NCBI GenBank assembly: GCA_016719485.1
Contig: JADJZB010000008.1
Location: 124,001-188,000, forward strand
From: Holophagales bacterium
Lineage (GTDB): Bacteria; Acidobacteriota; Thermoanaerobaculia; UBA5066
Direction: 5' to 3'
Length of the DNA stretch: 64,000 bases
Shown here: positions 8,280 to 17,719 of the stretch, one piece after another
How positions within the stretch are numbered: the stretch's first letter is position 1
How the letters are laid out: every line of letters begins with the position of its first letter
The notes under the pieces: model-generated
What the model was told of the DNA's origin: nothing
The model's input: only the letters and a program-made list of their open reading frames with translations
Database searches by the model: none
Made by a program: the position numbers and the translations under genes

Positions 8280-9158
8280 TCATTTCAGCGCTTCTGCCCC
8301 GGAGACGATCTCGATGAGCTCCTTCGTGATCTTCGCCTGGCGCGCCCGGTTGTAGGTGAGGGTGAGCGAGTCGATCATCTCGCCCGCGTTCTTCGTCGCC
8401 GACTCCATCGCCGTCATCCGCGCGGCGTTCTCGGCCGCGTTCGACTCGAGCAGGACCCGGAACAGCTGGAACTCGACGTGCCGCGGGAGGAGCCGCCCGA
8501 GGATGACGTCCGGCCCCGGCTCGAAGATGTAGTCGGTTCCGCCTTCGTTCGCCCCGAGCTCGCCGAGCTCGATCGGGAGGAGGCGCTTCACGCCGACGAT
8601 CTGCGAGATGACGCTCTTGAACTCGTTGAAGACGACGTAGACCGCGTCGACCTCGCCCTGGGTGAAGCGGGCGGCGAGGGAGCGGGCGACCTCGGCGGCC
8701 GTGTCGTAGCCGAACCGCTGGAAGAGGCCGGGTCGGGCTTCGAGGATGGGCACCGTCCTGCGCTTCCAGAAGTCGGTCCCCTTGCGGCCCAGCGTCACGA
8801 GAGAGACCTCGACACCGGCCTTCTTCTTCTCGCGGACGAAGGCTCCGGCCGCCCTGTTCACGTTCGTGTTGAATGCGCCGCAGAGCCCCTTGTCGCCCGT
8901 GACGACGACGAGGACGACCTTCTTCTCCTCGCGCTGGGCCAGGAGCGGATGGGCCGGGGCGCCGTCCTCGCGGGGCGGGATGCGCCCCGTCACGGAGGCG
9001 AGGGTCGCTCCGAGCGTCGCGGCGTAGGGGCGCGCGGCGATGACCCGCTCCTGGGACCGGCGGAGCTTCGACGCGGCGACCATCTTCATCGCCTTCGTGA
9101 TCTGCTGCGTCGACTTGACGCTGCGGATCCGCCGCCGGATGTCGATCAGGTTCGGCAT
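8280..9158 (-). CDS. atpG: F1F0 ATP synthase gamma subunit
   Basis: A 292-residue central-stalk subunit that rotates inside the alpha3beta3 ring. Both terminal coiled-coil helices are present: N-terminal IRRRIRSVKSTQQITKAMKMV and C-terminal MTAMESATKNAGEMIDSL followed by LTYNRARQAKITKELIEIV, with the globular domain between them (VTGDKGLCGAFNTNV is a family hallmark near residue 88). ATG at 9158 lies 13 bp after the atpA stop. Position between alpha and beta is the standard bacterial order. Confidence 0.97.
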   Translation of the reverse strand: MPNLIDIRRRIRSVKSTQQITKAMKMVAASKLRRSQERVIAARPYAATLGATLASVTGRIPPREDGAPAHPLLAQREEKKVVLVVVTGDKGLCGAFNTNVNRAAGAFVREKKKAGVEVSLVTLGRKGTDFWKRRTVPILEARPGLFQRFGYDTAAEVARSLAARFTQGEVDAVYVVFNEFKSVISQIVGVKRLLPIELGELGANEGGTDYIFEPGPDVILGRLLPRHVEFQLFRVLLESNAAENAARMTAMESATKNAGEMIDSLTLTYNRARQAKITKELIEIVSGAEALK

Positions 9159-9171
9159 GGCGTTTCCGGCG

Positions 9172-10740
<1,569 letters not shown>

Positions 10741-10771
10741 TGCGGCGTCTCTTTCCTCGTCCTGTGGTGGA

Positions 10772-11332
10772 TCACGCGGCCCCGGAGGCGCCCTCCAGGG
10801 CCTTTCGCGCCCGCGTGAGCCGGTGCGAAAGGGAGGCGTCGAAGACCTCGCTCCCGAGACGGACGACGAAGCCCGACAGGAGCGAGGGGTCGAGTTCGGT
10901 GCGGAGCCTCACGCGCGTCCCTGTGCGCGCCTCGAGGGCCTCGCGGATCCCCTTCTCGGCATCCTCGCCGAGCGGTGCGACGGACCGGACCGTCGCCTGG
11001 ACGACGCCCCGCTCCACGTCGAGCTGCTCGCGGATCGCCTCGAGGACGTTCGCGAGCTTCAGGATGCGCCCACGATCCAGGAGCGCTCGCAGAAGGCGCC
11101 CCGCGACCTCGGGCGCCTTTGCGGTTTCCGCGAGGGCCGCGACGAGGCCCCGCTTCTGGGTCCGGCCGTACCCGGGATTCGCGAGGAAGTCGCGGAGCTC
11201 CTCGGAGCCCTGGAGCGCCCGGGCGACCGTGTCGAGGGACGGGAGGAGCGCTTCGACGGCGTCGGGCGACCCGGCGACCGCGAAGAGGGCGTCGACGTAG
11301 GGCCTCGCGAAGGCGGAACCGGCGGCCTTCAT
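10772..11332 (-). CDS. atpH: F1F0 ATP synthase delta subunit
   Basis: A 186-residue OSCP/delta-type subunit that joins the peripheral stalk to the top of F1. The N-terminal six-helix domain (ARPYVDALFAVAG, LRDFLANPGYGRTQKR) and the C-terminal beta-rich tail (VVQATVRSVAPLGED, DPSLLSGFVVRLGSEVFDAS) match the family. The true start is ATG at 11332, which overlaps the atpF stop as ATGA; the longer open frame upstream belongs to atpF in another frame. Coupled to atpF and followed by atpA. Confidence 0.94.
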   Translation of the reverse strand: MKAAGSAFARPYVDALFAVAGSPDAVEALLPSLDTVARALQGSEELRDFLANPGYGRTQKRGLVAALAETAKAPEVAGRLLRALLDRGRILKLANVLEAIREQLDVERGVVQATVRSVAPLGEDAEKGIREALEARTGTRVRLRTELDPSLLSGFVVRLGSEVFDASLSHRLTRARKALEGASGAA

Positions 11333-11871
11333 CGGGCGTCTCCGGCGAGGTTCTTGACGCCTTCGGCGACGAGTCTCGTCTGGTCGTCGGGCGTCACGTT
11401 CTTCACGACGAGCTCCCGGGCGAGCTCGACGGCGAGGTCCGCAGCGTAGGCCGTGAGCTCGTTTCGCGCCGACCGCACCCTGGCGTCGAGCTCTGCGCGC
11501 GTGCGCGCGACGACCCGCTCGCTCTCCTCGACGGCCCGGGCGGCGATCTCCTTCTCCTCCGCCACGGCCTGCTCCCGCGCGTGGAGCCTGAGCGCCTCGA
11601 TCTCGGCTTCGATCTTCACGAGGCGCTCGCCGACCTCCCGGGCCAGAGTCTGGGCCCGGTCGCGGTCTTCTTCCGCCTTGCGCAGCGTTTCGGCGACGTC
11701 GAGGCGCCGCTTCTCGAAGAACTGCCCCAGCGGCTTGCGGAGGAGCCAGACGAGGAGCGCGATGAACGCGAGGAAGTTCAGCGTCTGCCAGAAGGGGTAG
11801 GGAAGGCCGAGGAAGGTGGCCGGGCCCTCCGCTCCGCCGGCAAGGAGACGCGCGAGCAGCGAGGCCGGCAT
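11329..11871 (-). CDS. atpF: F1F0 ATP synthase b subunit
   Basis: A 180-residue peripheral-stalk subunit with one N-terminal membrane segment (FWQTLNFLAFIALLVWLL, about 27-44) followed by a long charged coiled coil (KRRLDVAETLRKAEEDRDRA onward) ending in a region that binds delta. It overlaps atpH by ATGA and the b' gene by one base (TGATG). Two b-type genes in tandem imply a heterodimeric b/b' stalk, as in cyanobacteria and many alpha-proteobacteria. Confidence 0.92.
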   Translation of the reverse strand: MPASLLARLLAGGAEGPATFLGLPYPFWQTLNFLAFIALLVWLLRKPLGQFFEKRRLDVAETLRKAEEDRDRAQTLAREVGERLVKIEAEIEALRLHAREQAVAEEKEIAARAVEESERVVARTRAELDARVRSARNELTAYAADLAVELARELVVKNVTPDDQTRLVAEGVKNLAGDAR

Positions 11872-12299
11872 CAGGCCACCTTTCGTCCGAGGGCGTAGCT
11901 CGCGATCTCGCCGGCGATCGCCTTCGTCTCCGCGCCGAGCTGCTGGCGCGCGGCGAGCACCTCGCGTTCGAGATTCGCCTGCGCCTCTCGCGCCACGACC
12001 CGCGACTTCTCCCGGGCCTCTTCGAGGAGCGCCTGTCGGCGTTCACCGGCGGCCGCCCGGGCGGCCTCCCGGTGCGCGAGCGCCTCGCGCCTGGCCTCCG
12101 TGAGGCGGCGGTCGAGGTCGACGGCGACCTCTCGCTGCCTCTCGAGGGCCGCTTCCGAGGCCGCGCGCGCGGCATCGACGCGTTGCTCCCGCGCGGCCAG
12201 GACGGCGCCGAGCGGCGACAACAGGAATTTCCTCAGGACCAGGTAGGTGGCCCAGAAGATGATGACGACGAGAAAAAGGGAGAGGTCGGGCAGTTGCAT
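11871..12299 (-). CDS. atpF': F1F0 ATP synthase b' subunit
   Basis: A 142-residue second b-type subunit. The short N-terminus MQLPDLSLFLVVIIFWATYL contains the membrane anchor, followed by LRKFLLSPLGAVLAAREQRV and a long Ala/Arg/Glu coiled coil. The start is taken at the ATG at 12299; an in-frame upstream region has no membrane protein character. It is the first gene of the operon, about 73 nt downstream of a good promoter. No atpB (a) or atpE (c) gene lies upstream, where the strand switches to a YkgJ-family gene. Confidence 0.88.
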   Translation of the reverse strand: MQLPDLSLFLVVIIFWATYLVLRKFLLSPLGAVLAAREQRVDAARAASEAALERQREVAVDLDRRLTEARREALAHREAARAAAGERRQALLEEAREKSRVVAREAQANLEREVLAARQQLGAETKAIAGEIASYALGRKVA

Positions 12300-12378
12300 C
12301 GCTCGTTCCGCTCTCAGGGGCCGCTGCGGGGTCCGCCCCCGGGCGCACCGCGATCCGGAACTCCGCACGGGGGCCGTG

Positions 12379-12408
12379 TTTATGCCACAGGGAGGCCGTG
12401 CCGGTCAA
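12379..12408 (-). promoter_or_regulatory. sigma70-type promoter of the atp operon
   Basis: Read on the minus strand: TTGACC (12408-12403), an 18-bp spacer, then CATAAA (12384-12379). This is one of the best sigma70-like pairs in the window. The predicted transcript starts near 12372, giving a leader of about 73 nt before atpF'. Confidence 0.6.
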
Positions 12409-12434
12409 CGCAAGGGCCCCGGGGCGGAGCTACC

Positions 12435-13106
12435 ATGCGCCGCTGGAGCGGCCGGCGGATGGCGAACCAAGAACAGATCGATCGATTGAAAAAGGCGTTT
12501 CGGGTCGCCAGCGCGGCCTGGGACCGGGCGGCGGAACGGACGGTCCCAGGCGAGATCGCCTGTCGCGCGGGCTGCTTCGGGTGTTGCGTCGGTCTCTTCG
12601 ACATCTCCCTTTCTGAAGCGGTGCTCGTGCGAGAGGGCGTCGCCCGGCTCACCGTCGGAGACCGGGAGGACGTCATCGGCCGGGCTCGGCGCATCGTCGA
12701 GGAGTCCGCGACGGCCTTTCCCGGGGACCCGCGCACCGGTTTGCTCGACCCCGATCGCAGCGAGGACGCCGACGACGACTACTTCGCCGTCGTGGCCGAT
12801 CGCGCCTGCCCGATGCTGGAGCTTCCTTCGGGACGCTGCCGCATCTACGAAGAGCGGCCGATCACCTGCCGCACCTACGGGTTCGCCTGGTCGCGGGACG
12901 GCGCCGTCTTTCACCCGCCGTGCGGCCTGAACCTCCCCGGAGCCTCCGGGGAGCGCCAGCTGGAGACGTCTGTCGACATCGACGTCCTCGACCAGGCCGA
13001 GGACGTCGCCGCTGAGCTCGCCACCGGGCTTGGGATCGAGCCGGGTTGCGAGACGACGATTCCGCACGCCGTCCTCGGGACCGCGTTCGGGCCGGCGCCC
13101 GGCTGA
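12435..13106 (+). CDS. YkgJ family cysteine-cluster protein
   Basis: A 223-residue protein of the YkgJ/CxxCxxCC family (zinc- or iron-binding, function unknown). The N-terminal cluster is C43, C47, C50, C51 (RAGCFGCC), and a second cluster CPMLE, then GRCRIYEERPITCRTYGF completes the metal site; these spacings define the family. There is no signal peptide. Of two in-frame ATGs (12435 and 12459) the first is preferred because GGAG sits 5 nt upstream. The gene diverges from the atp operon and ends exactly where the bactofilin gene ends on the other strand (13106/13107). No specific partner is suggested by context. Confidence 0.8.
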   Translation: MRRWSGRRMANQEQIDRLKKAFRVASAAWDRAAERTVPGEIACRAGCFGCCVGLFDISLSEAVLVREGVARLTVGDREDVIGRARRIVEESATAFPGDPRTGLLDPDRSEDADDDYFAVVADRACPMLELPSGRCRIYEERPITCRTYGFAWSRDGAVFHPPCGLNLPGASGERQLETSVDIDVLDQAEDVAAELATGLGIEPGCETTIPHAVLGTAFGPAPG

Positions 13107-13526
13107 TCAGCTTTTCTTCGGCGCGGGGGAGACCGAGATCGCGGGGATGGCCGGGTCCGAAGCGGTACCGGGCGCCCGGCCGACCTGCGGTCCGGTCTCG
13201 ACCGGCCCCTGGATCACGGCACCGTCCTCGACGAGGAGCGAGGGCGTGTGAATCTCGGCCTGGAGGCGCGCCCCCGCGTGGACCTCGACCCGCTCGCGGG
13301 CGTAGATCACGCCGCGGACGTTTCCGGAGACCGAGAGGCGACCGACGTGGATCTCGGCGTCGATCGCGGCGCCGTCCCCGATGATCAGTTCGTTCTTCGT
13401 GACGACCTTCCCTTTCAGGACGCCGTCGATCCGGAACGTGTCTTCGAACGTGAGGGTCCCCTCGAAGCGGGCTCCCCTGTCGAGAAAGCCGTTGAGGGTG
13501 CCGCCCCCCTTCCGCCCGCCGATCAC
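13107..13526 (-). CDS. bactofilin (polymer-forming cytoskeletal protein)
   Basis: A 139-residue bactofilin: a central right-handed beta-helix (LNGFLDRGARFEGTLTFED, then RIDGVLKGKVVTKNELIIGD, then AEIHVGRLSVSGNVRGVIYA) flanked by short disordered ends, the C-terminal one rich in Pro and ending in Lys. Bactofilins polymerise into nucleotide-free filaments or patches near the inner membrane. It begins with GTG at 13526, overlapping the parB stop as GTGA, so it is translationally coupled to parAB. In Myxococcus xanthus bactofilin filaments position the ParABS machinery, so a chromosome-segregation role is plausible here, though inferred. Confidence 0.92.
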   Translation of the reverse strand: MIGGRKGGGTLNGFLDRGARFEGTLTFEDTFRIDGVLKGKVVTKNELIIGDGAAIDAEIHVGRLSVSGNVRGVIYARERVEVHAGARLQAEIHTPSLLVEDGAVIQGPVETGPQVGRAPGTASDPAIPAISVSPAPKKS

Positions 13527-14395
13527 CCGCCCCCTCCGACGAGTCGCTCGAAGAGGCCGATGAGCTGCTCCTCGGAGTAGAAGGAGAGGCGGACCTCGCC
13601 CCCCTTCTTCCGGCGCCGGATTTCGACCTTGGTCCCGAGGGACCGCTGGAGCCTCTGCTCGGCATCCCGGGTGTCGGGGTCGTTGTCGGGACCGCTCGCC
13701 TTCTTCTTCGGCGCACCCTCGAGGACCTCCTGGACCCGCGCTTCGGCCGCCCGGACCGAAAGACCCCTGCGAATGAACTCCCTCGCGAGGGTTTCCTGGT
13801 CGGCGGCCGACGGGAGCGAGAGGAGAGTGCGGGCATGACCGGCCGACAGGAGCCCGTCCTCGACCTGGGCGCGGACCTCCGCCGGGAGCTTGAGAAGCCG
13901 CATGGCGTTCGAGACCGTGGTCCGGTCCTTCCCCACCCGCTCGGCGATCTCGTCCTGGGTCATCCCGAACTTGTCCTTCAGGTGCCAGTACGACTCCGCC
14001 TCTTCCATCGCGGTCAGGTCGCGGCGCTGGATGTTCTCGATGAGCGCGACGAGGAGATGGTCTCGATCCTCGAGCCCCTCCTTGACGAGGACCGGGACGC
14101 GGGTGAGGCCCGCGAGGCGGGCGGCCCGGACCCGGCGCTCTCCTGCCAGGATCCGGAAGCGGTCGGCATCGCGGGTGACGAGGATCGGCTGGAGGATCCC
14201 GGTCTCCTTGATCGAGCGGGCCAGCTCCTCGAGACCGTCGTCGTCGAACCTCCGGCGCGGCTGCTGGCGATTCGCCTCGAGGTGATCGAGGTCGACCATC
14301 TGGACCGAGACACCTGGCCGGGATTCGGGGGTGCCGGGTCTCGCCGCCGGGATGAGGGCGGAGAGTCCTTTTCCGAGGGCGGGTCTCTTCGTCAC
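13523..14395 (-). CDS. parB: chromosome-partitioning protein ParB
   Basis: A 290-residue ParB/Spo0J CTPase clamp that binds parS. The order is: N-terminal KRPALGKGLSALIP (ParA-interacting), the ParB/Srx domain (NRQQPRRRF, LARSIKETGILQPILV, then the GERRVRAARLAG C-motif and LIENIQRRDLTAMEEA), a helix-turn-helix (MTQDEIAERVGKDRTTVSNA), then a C-terminal dimerisation domain (GTKVEIRRRKKGGEVRLSFYSE). The start is GTG at 14395, overlapping parA as GTGA; longer upstream frames lack conservation. It lies in one operon with rsmG, parA and bactofilin, with parS within that operon. Confidence 0.96.
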   Translation of the reverse strand: MTKRPALGKGLSALIPAARPGTPESRPGVSVQMVDLDHLEANRQQPRRRFDDDGLEELARSIKETGILQPILVTRDADRFRILAGERRVRAARLAGLTRVPVLVKEGLEDRDHLLVALIENIQRRDLTAMEEAESYWHLKDKFGMTQDEIAERVGKDRTTVSNAMRLLKLPAEVRAQVEDGLLSAGHARTLLSLPSAADQETLAREFIRRGLSVRAAEARVQEVLEGAPKKKASGPDNDPDTRDAEQRLQRSLGTKVEIRRRKKGGEVRLSFYSEEQLIGLFERLVGGGG

Positions 14396-15186
14396 GGCTT
14401 CCCTCCGTTCCCCCCGGCGAGGTCGCGCCGCAGGAGCTCTCGCGCGATGGCGAGATACGCCTCCGCCCCGCGGGATCGGATGTCGTAGAGAAAGATCGGC
14501 TTTCCGAACGACGGGGCCTCCCCGAGGCGCACGTTCCGGGGCACCGCGGGTTCGAGGAAGGCGGCGCCGAAGTACCGGCGGATCTCGTCCAGGACCTGGC
14601 GGGACAGGTTCAACCGCTCGTCCCACATGGTCGCGACGACCCCGGCGATTCCGAGGCGGGGATTCAGGTTCTCGCGAACCCTCTCGATCGTCGCGACGAG
14701 CTCTGAGACCCCCTCGAGCGCGTAGTACTCGCACTGGATCGGAACGATGACCCCGTCGACGGCCGTGAGGGCGTTCAGGGTCAGGAGCCCGAGGGACGGG
14801 GGACAGTCGACTATGACGTAGTCGAAGTCGTCCTCGAGGGCGTCGAGCCTCCCGGCGAGGAGGTACTCCCGGTTCTCGACGTTCACGAGCTCGATCTCGG
14901 CCCCGACGAGCTCGCGGGAGGCGGGAACGAGGGTCAGAAGCGGGAGCGCCGTCGTCCGCGCGACCTCGCTCCAGGACGCGTTGCCGAGAATCCAGTCGTA
15001 GACGGTCCTCTCGAGCTCCCCTTTGTCGATCCCGAGGCCGCCCGTCGTGTTCCCTTGCGGGTCGAAGTCGACCAGGAGGACCCGTTTCTCGAGGATCGCG
15101 AGGGCGGCGGCGAGACTGATCGCCGTCGTCGTCTTGCCCACCCCCCCCTTCTGGTTCGCCACCGCAAGACGTTTCACGTGAAACAC
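14392..15186 (-). CDS. parA: chromosome-partitioning ATPase ParA
   Basis: A 264-residue Soj/ParA-type ATPase that forms DNA-bound gradients to move ParB-parS complexes. The deviant Walker A KGGVGKTT is at 13-20, followed by LLVDFDPQGNTTGGLG, the Walker B-like DYVIVDCPPSLGLLTLNAL and the C-terminal RNVRLGEAPSFGKP. The protein begins MFHVKRLAVA, read from GTG at 15186; this opening exists because the parS palindrome supplies the first codons. It overlaps the end of rsmG by 13 bp. Strong ParA-Soj family similarity, so no doubt about the class. Confidence 0.97.
   Translation of the reverse strand: MFHVKRLAVANQKGGVGKTTTAISLAAALAILEKRVLLVDFDPQGNTTGGLGIDKGELERTVYDWILGNASWSEVARTTALPLLTLVPASRELVGAEIELVNVENREYLLAGRLDALEDDFDYVIVDCPPSLGLLTLNALTAVDGVIVPIQCEYYALEGVSELVATIERVRENLNPRLGIAGVVATMWDERLNLSRQVLDEIRRYFGAAFLEPAVPRNVRLGEAPSFGKPIFLYDIRSRGAEAYLAIARELLRRDLAGGNGGKP
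15170..15185. promoter_or_regulatory. parS: parS centromere-like site
   Basis: The 16-mer matches the ParB-binding consensus TGTTTCACGTGAAACA at 15 of 16 positions (only the first base differs). It lies in the overlap of the end of rsmG and the start of parA, coding for parts of both proteins. One site was noticed in this window, about 6-8 kb from the dnaA/dnaN region. Confidence 0.93.
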
Positions 15187-15824
15187 TCCACCCGCGCGAT
15201 GCCGCGTCGGTCCGCCCCCGGACTCTTCATAAAGCGGACGATCGCCCCGGGCAGCGCCCGCCGGACATCCTCGAGGAGGGGTTCGCTCGTCCAGAGAAGG
15301 GCAACGGCCCCTCGCGCGAGGGCCGGTCGGGCCGCGCGGACGATCTCCCCGGCGCTGGCGACGGCGCGACTCGTCAGGAGATGGCAGGGCGGGACGTGTC
15401 TCATCAACGCAAGCGCGGGACCGGGGAATCTAGCGTTCACCACCCGGGCCGTCAATCCAAGGGCCCCGACGGCCTCTTCCAGGAATCGCGCCTTCTTGCC
15501 GACCGACTCGACGAGAACCCCCTTCAGGTCCCGCCGGGCCAGGAGAAGCGGAATCGCCGGGAACCCCCCACCCGAACCGATGTCCAGGAGCACCAGCCCT
15601 GCGCTGGCAGCAGAGGGGAGAAGCGGGAGAGCCTCGAGTGCGTCGAGCAGGTGGCGCTCGACGAGCGTCTCGGGGCACGCCTCCTTTCTGGAGACGAGAT
15701 TCATCTCTGCATTCACCCGGAGGAGGAGGGCAAGATACGCCGCGAACACGTCCGTCGCGGGGAGCGCGATCTCCAGCCCCCGCCGGATCAGCCCATCCCG
15801 GACCATCCCGTCCAGCTCCTTCAC
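15174..15824 (-). CDS. rsmG: 16S rRNA (guanine-527-N7)-methyltransferase RsmG
   Basis: A 216-residue class I methyltransferase that makes m7G527 in 16S rRNA. The RsmG hallmarks are present: LRVNAEMNLVSRKE followed by LVERHLLDALEALP, motif I LLDIGSGGGFPAIPLLLARRD, then VESVGKKARFLEEA and a late LTSRAVASAGEI. The start is GTG at 15824, overlapping the mnmG stop as GTGA; the much longer upstream frame is only a shadow of mnmG. The last codons (ECFT) lie in the parS palindrome. Order mnmE-mnmG-rsmG-parA-parB is the ancestral origin-proximal block. Confidence 0.94.
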   Translation of the reverse strand: MKELDGMVRDGLIRRGLEIALPATDVFAAYLALLLRVNAEMNLVSRKEACPETLVERHLLDALEALPLLPSAASAGLVLLDIGSGGGFPAIPLLLARRDLKGVLVESVGKKARFLEEAVGALGLTARVVNARFPGPALALMRHVPPCHLLTSRAVASAGEIVRAARPALARGAVALLWTSEPLLEDVRRALPGAIVRFMKSPGADRRGIARVECFT

Positions 15825-17719
15825 GGCCCCGCCCTTCGCTGGGCGGCTGCGAGCCGCGCCAAGAGGAGCGTCACCGCCGCCGGTGTCACGCCCGGAATCC
15901 GGCCGGCCTGGCCCAGCGTCCGGGGCCGGTGTCGCTCGAGCTTCTCGGCCGCCTCGGCCGACAACCCGGGGACCCCCGCGTACCGGAACCCGGGCGGAAC
16001 GGTTCGTTCTCCGGAACGCCGCACCCTCTCGATCACTTCGACCTCCCGCTTCAGGAACCCCTCGTAGCGCACTTCGTTCACGAGCCGTTCCCATTCCTCG
16101 CCGTCCAGACCGCCGAGCGGCTCCGGGAGCCGTTCCTCGAGCCACGCCCGGATCGTCGCCGGCGCGTCCGGCCGCCGGAGGAGACCGGCGGCGGTCGTCT
16201 CTTCCGAGATTCCGATCCCGTGTACCTCGAGCTCGGCTTGCGTCCCGCGGTCCGGGAGAACTCTCGACTGGGCCAGCGCCGCCCGCGCCCGTCCCTGCCG
16301 CGCTTCCCGCTCCAGCACCGGCGCAGCCTCCTCCTCGGAGAGGAGTCCGCAGGCGACACCCTTCGCCGTGAGCCGGGCATACGCGGTGTCTCCACCCAGG
16401 AGGAGCCGGTGCTCGGCTCGCGAGGTCATCAGTCGGTAGGGCTCTTCGGCTCCGAGCGTCACGAGGTCGTCGATCATCACCCCGATGTAGGCCTCGTGCC
16501 GGCCGAGCGTGAACGGACCCCGCTCCCGCCGGCCGGCCTCGAGCCCCGCGTTCACGCCCGCCACGAGTCCCTGCCCGGCGGCCTCCTCGTAGCCGGACGT
16601 GCCGTTCACCTGTCCGGCCAGGAAGAGCCCCGGCAGGGCCCGCACCGCCAGTGTGTCCTCGAGCTGCTCCGGAAAGACGACGTCGTACTCGACGGCGTAG
16701 GCCGGCCGGAGGATCTCCGCGCGCTCCAGCCCCGGGATGCTCCGGACCACGGCCTCCTGTACGTCCGCGGGGAGCGACATGGAGAGTCCGCTCAGGTAGG
16801 TCCATTCCGTATCGAGCCCCTCGGGCTCGATGAAGATCTGGTGCCGGTCGCGTTCCGCAAATCGGATGACCTTGTCCTCGATTGACGGACAGTATCGGGG
16901 GCCCCTCCCGCGGATGACCCCGGAGTAGAGAGGGGACCGGCCCAGATTCGTCCGGATCAGGTCGTGGGTCCGCTCCGTCGTGTGTGTCAGGAAACAGTCG
17001 ACCTGGCGAAGTCGCGGAAAGTGCTCCGCCCGGCTGCGGAACGAGAATGCCCGGGGAACGGCGTCACCACGCGACCGAACCGTTTTTGTGCGATCGATTG
17101 ATTCCGCGGCAACGCGGGGCGGCGTCCCGGTCTTCATCCTGCCGAGCCGTAGACCGAGGTCCCGAAGAGCGTCCGAGAGCCCGGCGCACGGCGCCTCCCC
17201 CCACCGCCCCGCGTCCTGCCGCTCGGCCCCGACGTGAATCAGCCCTCGAAGAAACGTCCCGCTCGTCACGACCGCGGCGCGGCAGGAGATCTCCTCTCCG
17301 TCCTCGAGCCGCAGGCCCGCGAGACGCCCGCCCGCGACGAGAAATCCCGCGGCCGCACCTTCCCTCAGCTCCAGGTTCGGCTGCGTCGCGAGCCGGCCCG
17401 CCACCTCCCGCGAATAGGCGGCCTTGTCCGACTGGCAGCGCAGGCCCTGCACGGCCGGGCCGCGCGAGGCGTTCAGCACCTTGAACTGGATTCCCGTCCT
17501 GTCCGCGGCCCAGCCCATGAGCCCCCCGAGGGCGTCGACCTCCCGCACCGTCTGGCCCTTCGCGAGGCCGCCAACGGCCGGGTTACAGCTCATCCGCGCG
17601 ATCGCCGACAGGTCCCGCGTCAGGAGGAGCGTCCGGCAGCCCAGCCGCGCAGCGGCCCACGCCGCTTCGGTCCCGGCGTGCCCCCCTCCGACCACGACGA
17701 CCTCGTAGCGCGCTCTCAT
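15821..17719 (-). CDS. mnmG: tRNA uridine-34 5-carboxymethylaminomethyl modification enzyme MnmG
   Basis: A 632-residue FAD/NADH-dependent protein that, with MnmE, makes cmnm5U34 in several tRNAs. The dinucleotide-binding VVGGGHAGTEAAWAAARLG is at the N-terminus; FAD and substrate regions follow (NPAVGGLAKGQTVREVDALGG in outline, LRCQSDKAAYSREVA, SGTFLRGLIHVG, CPSIEDKVIRF). The C-terminal domain contains MTSRAEHRLLLGGDTA and the GI-P-GVTPAA helical module for MnmE binding. ATG at 17719 overlaps mnmE by ATGA. Length is normal (about 630). Confidence 0.97.
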   Translation of the reverse strand: MRARYEVVVVGGGHAGTEAAWAAARLGCRTLLLTRDLSAIARMSCNPAVGGLAKGQTVREVDALGGLMGWAADRTGIQFKVLNASRGPAVQGLRCQSDKAAYSREVAGRLATQPNLELREGAAAGFLVAGGRLAGLRLEDGEEISCRAAVVTSGTFLRGLIHVGAERQDAGRWGEAPCAGLSDALRDLGLRLGRMKTGTPPRVAAESIDRTKTVRSRGDAVPRAFSFRSRAEHFPRLRQVDCFLTHTTERTHDLIRTNLGRSPLYSGVIRGRGPRYCPSIEDKVIRFAERDRHQIFIEPEGLDTEWTYLSGLSMSLPADVQEAVVRSIPGLERAEILRPAYAVEYDVVFPEQLEDTLAVRALPGLFLAGQVNGTSGYEEAAGQGLVAGVNAGLEAGRRERGPFTLGRHEAYIGVMIDDLVTLGAEEPYRLMTSRAEHRLLLGGDTAYARLTAKGVACGLLSEEEAAPVLEREARQGRARAALAQSRVLPDRGTQAELEVHGIGISEETTAAGLLRRPDAPATIRAWLEERLPEPLGGLDGEEWERLVNEVRYEGFLKREVEVIERVRRSGERTVPPGFRYAGVPGLSAEAAEKLERHRPRTLGQAGRIPGVTPAAVTLLLARLAAAQRRAGP

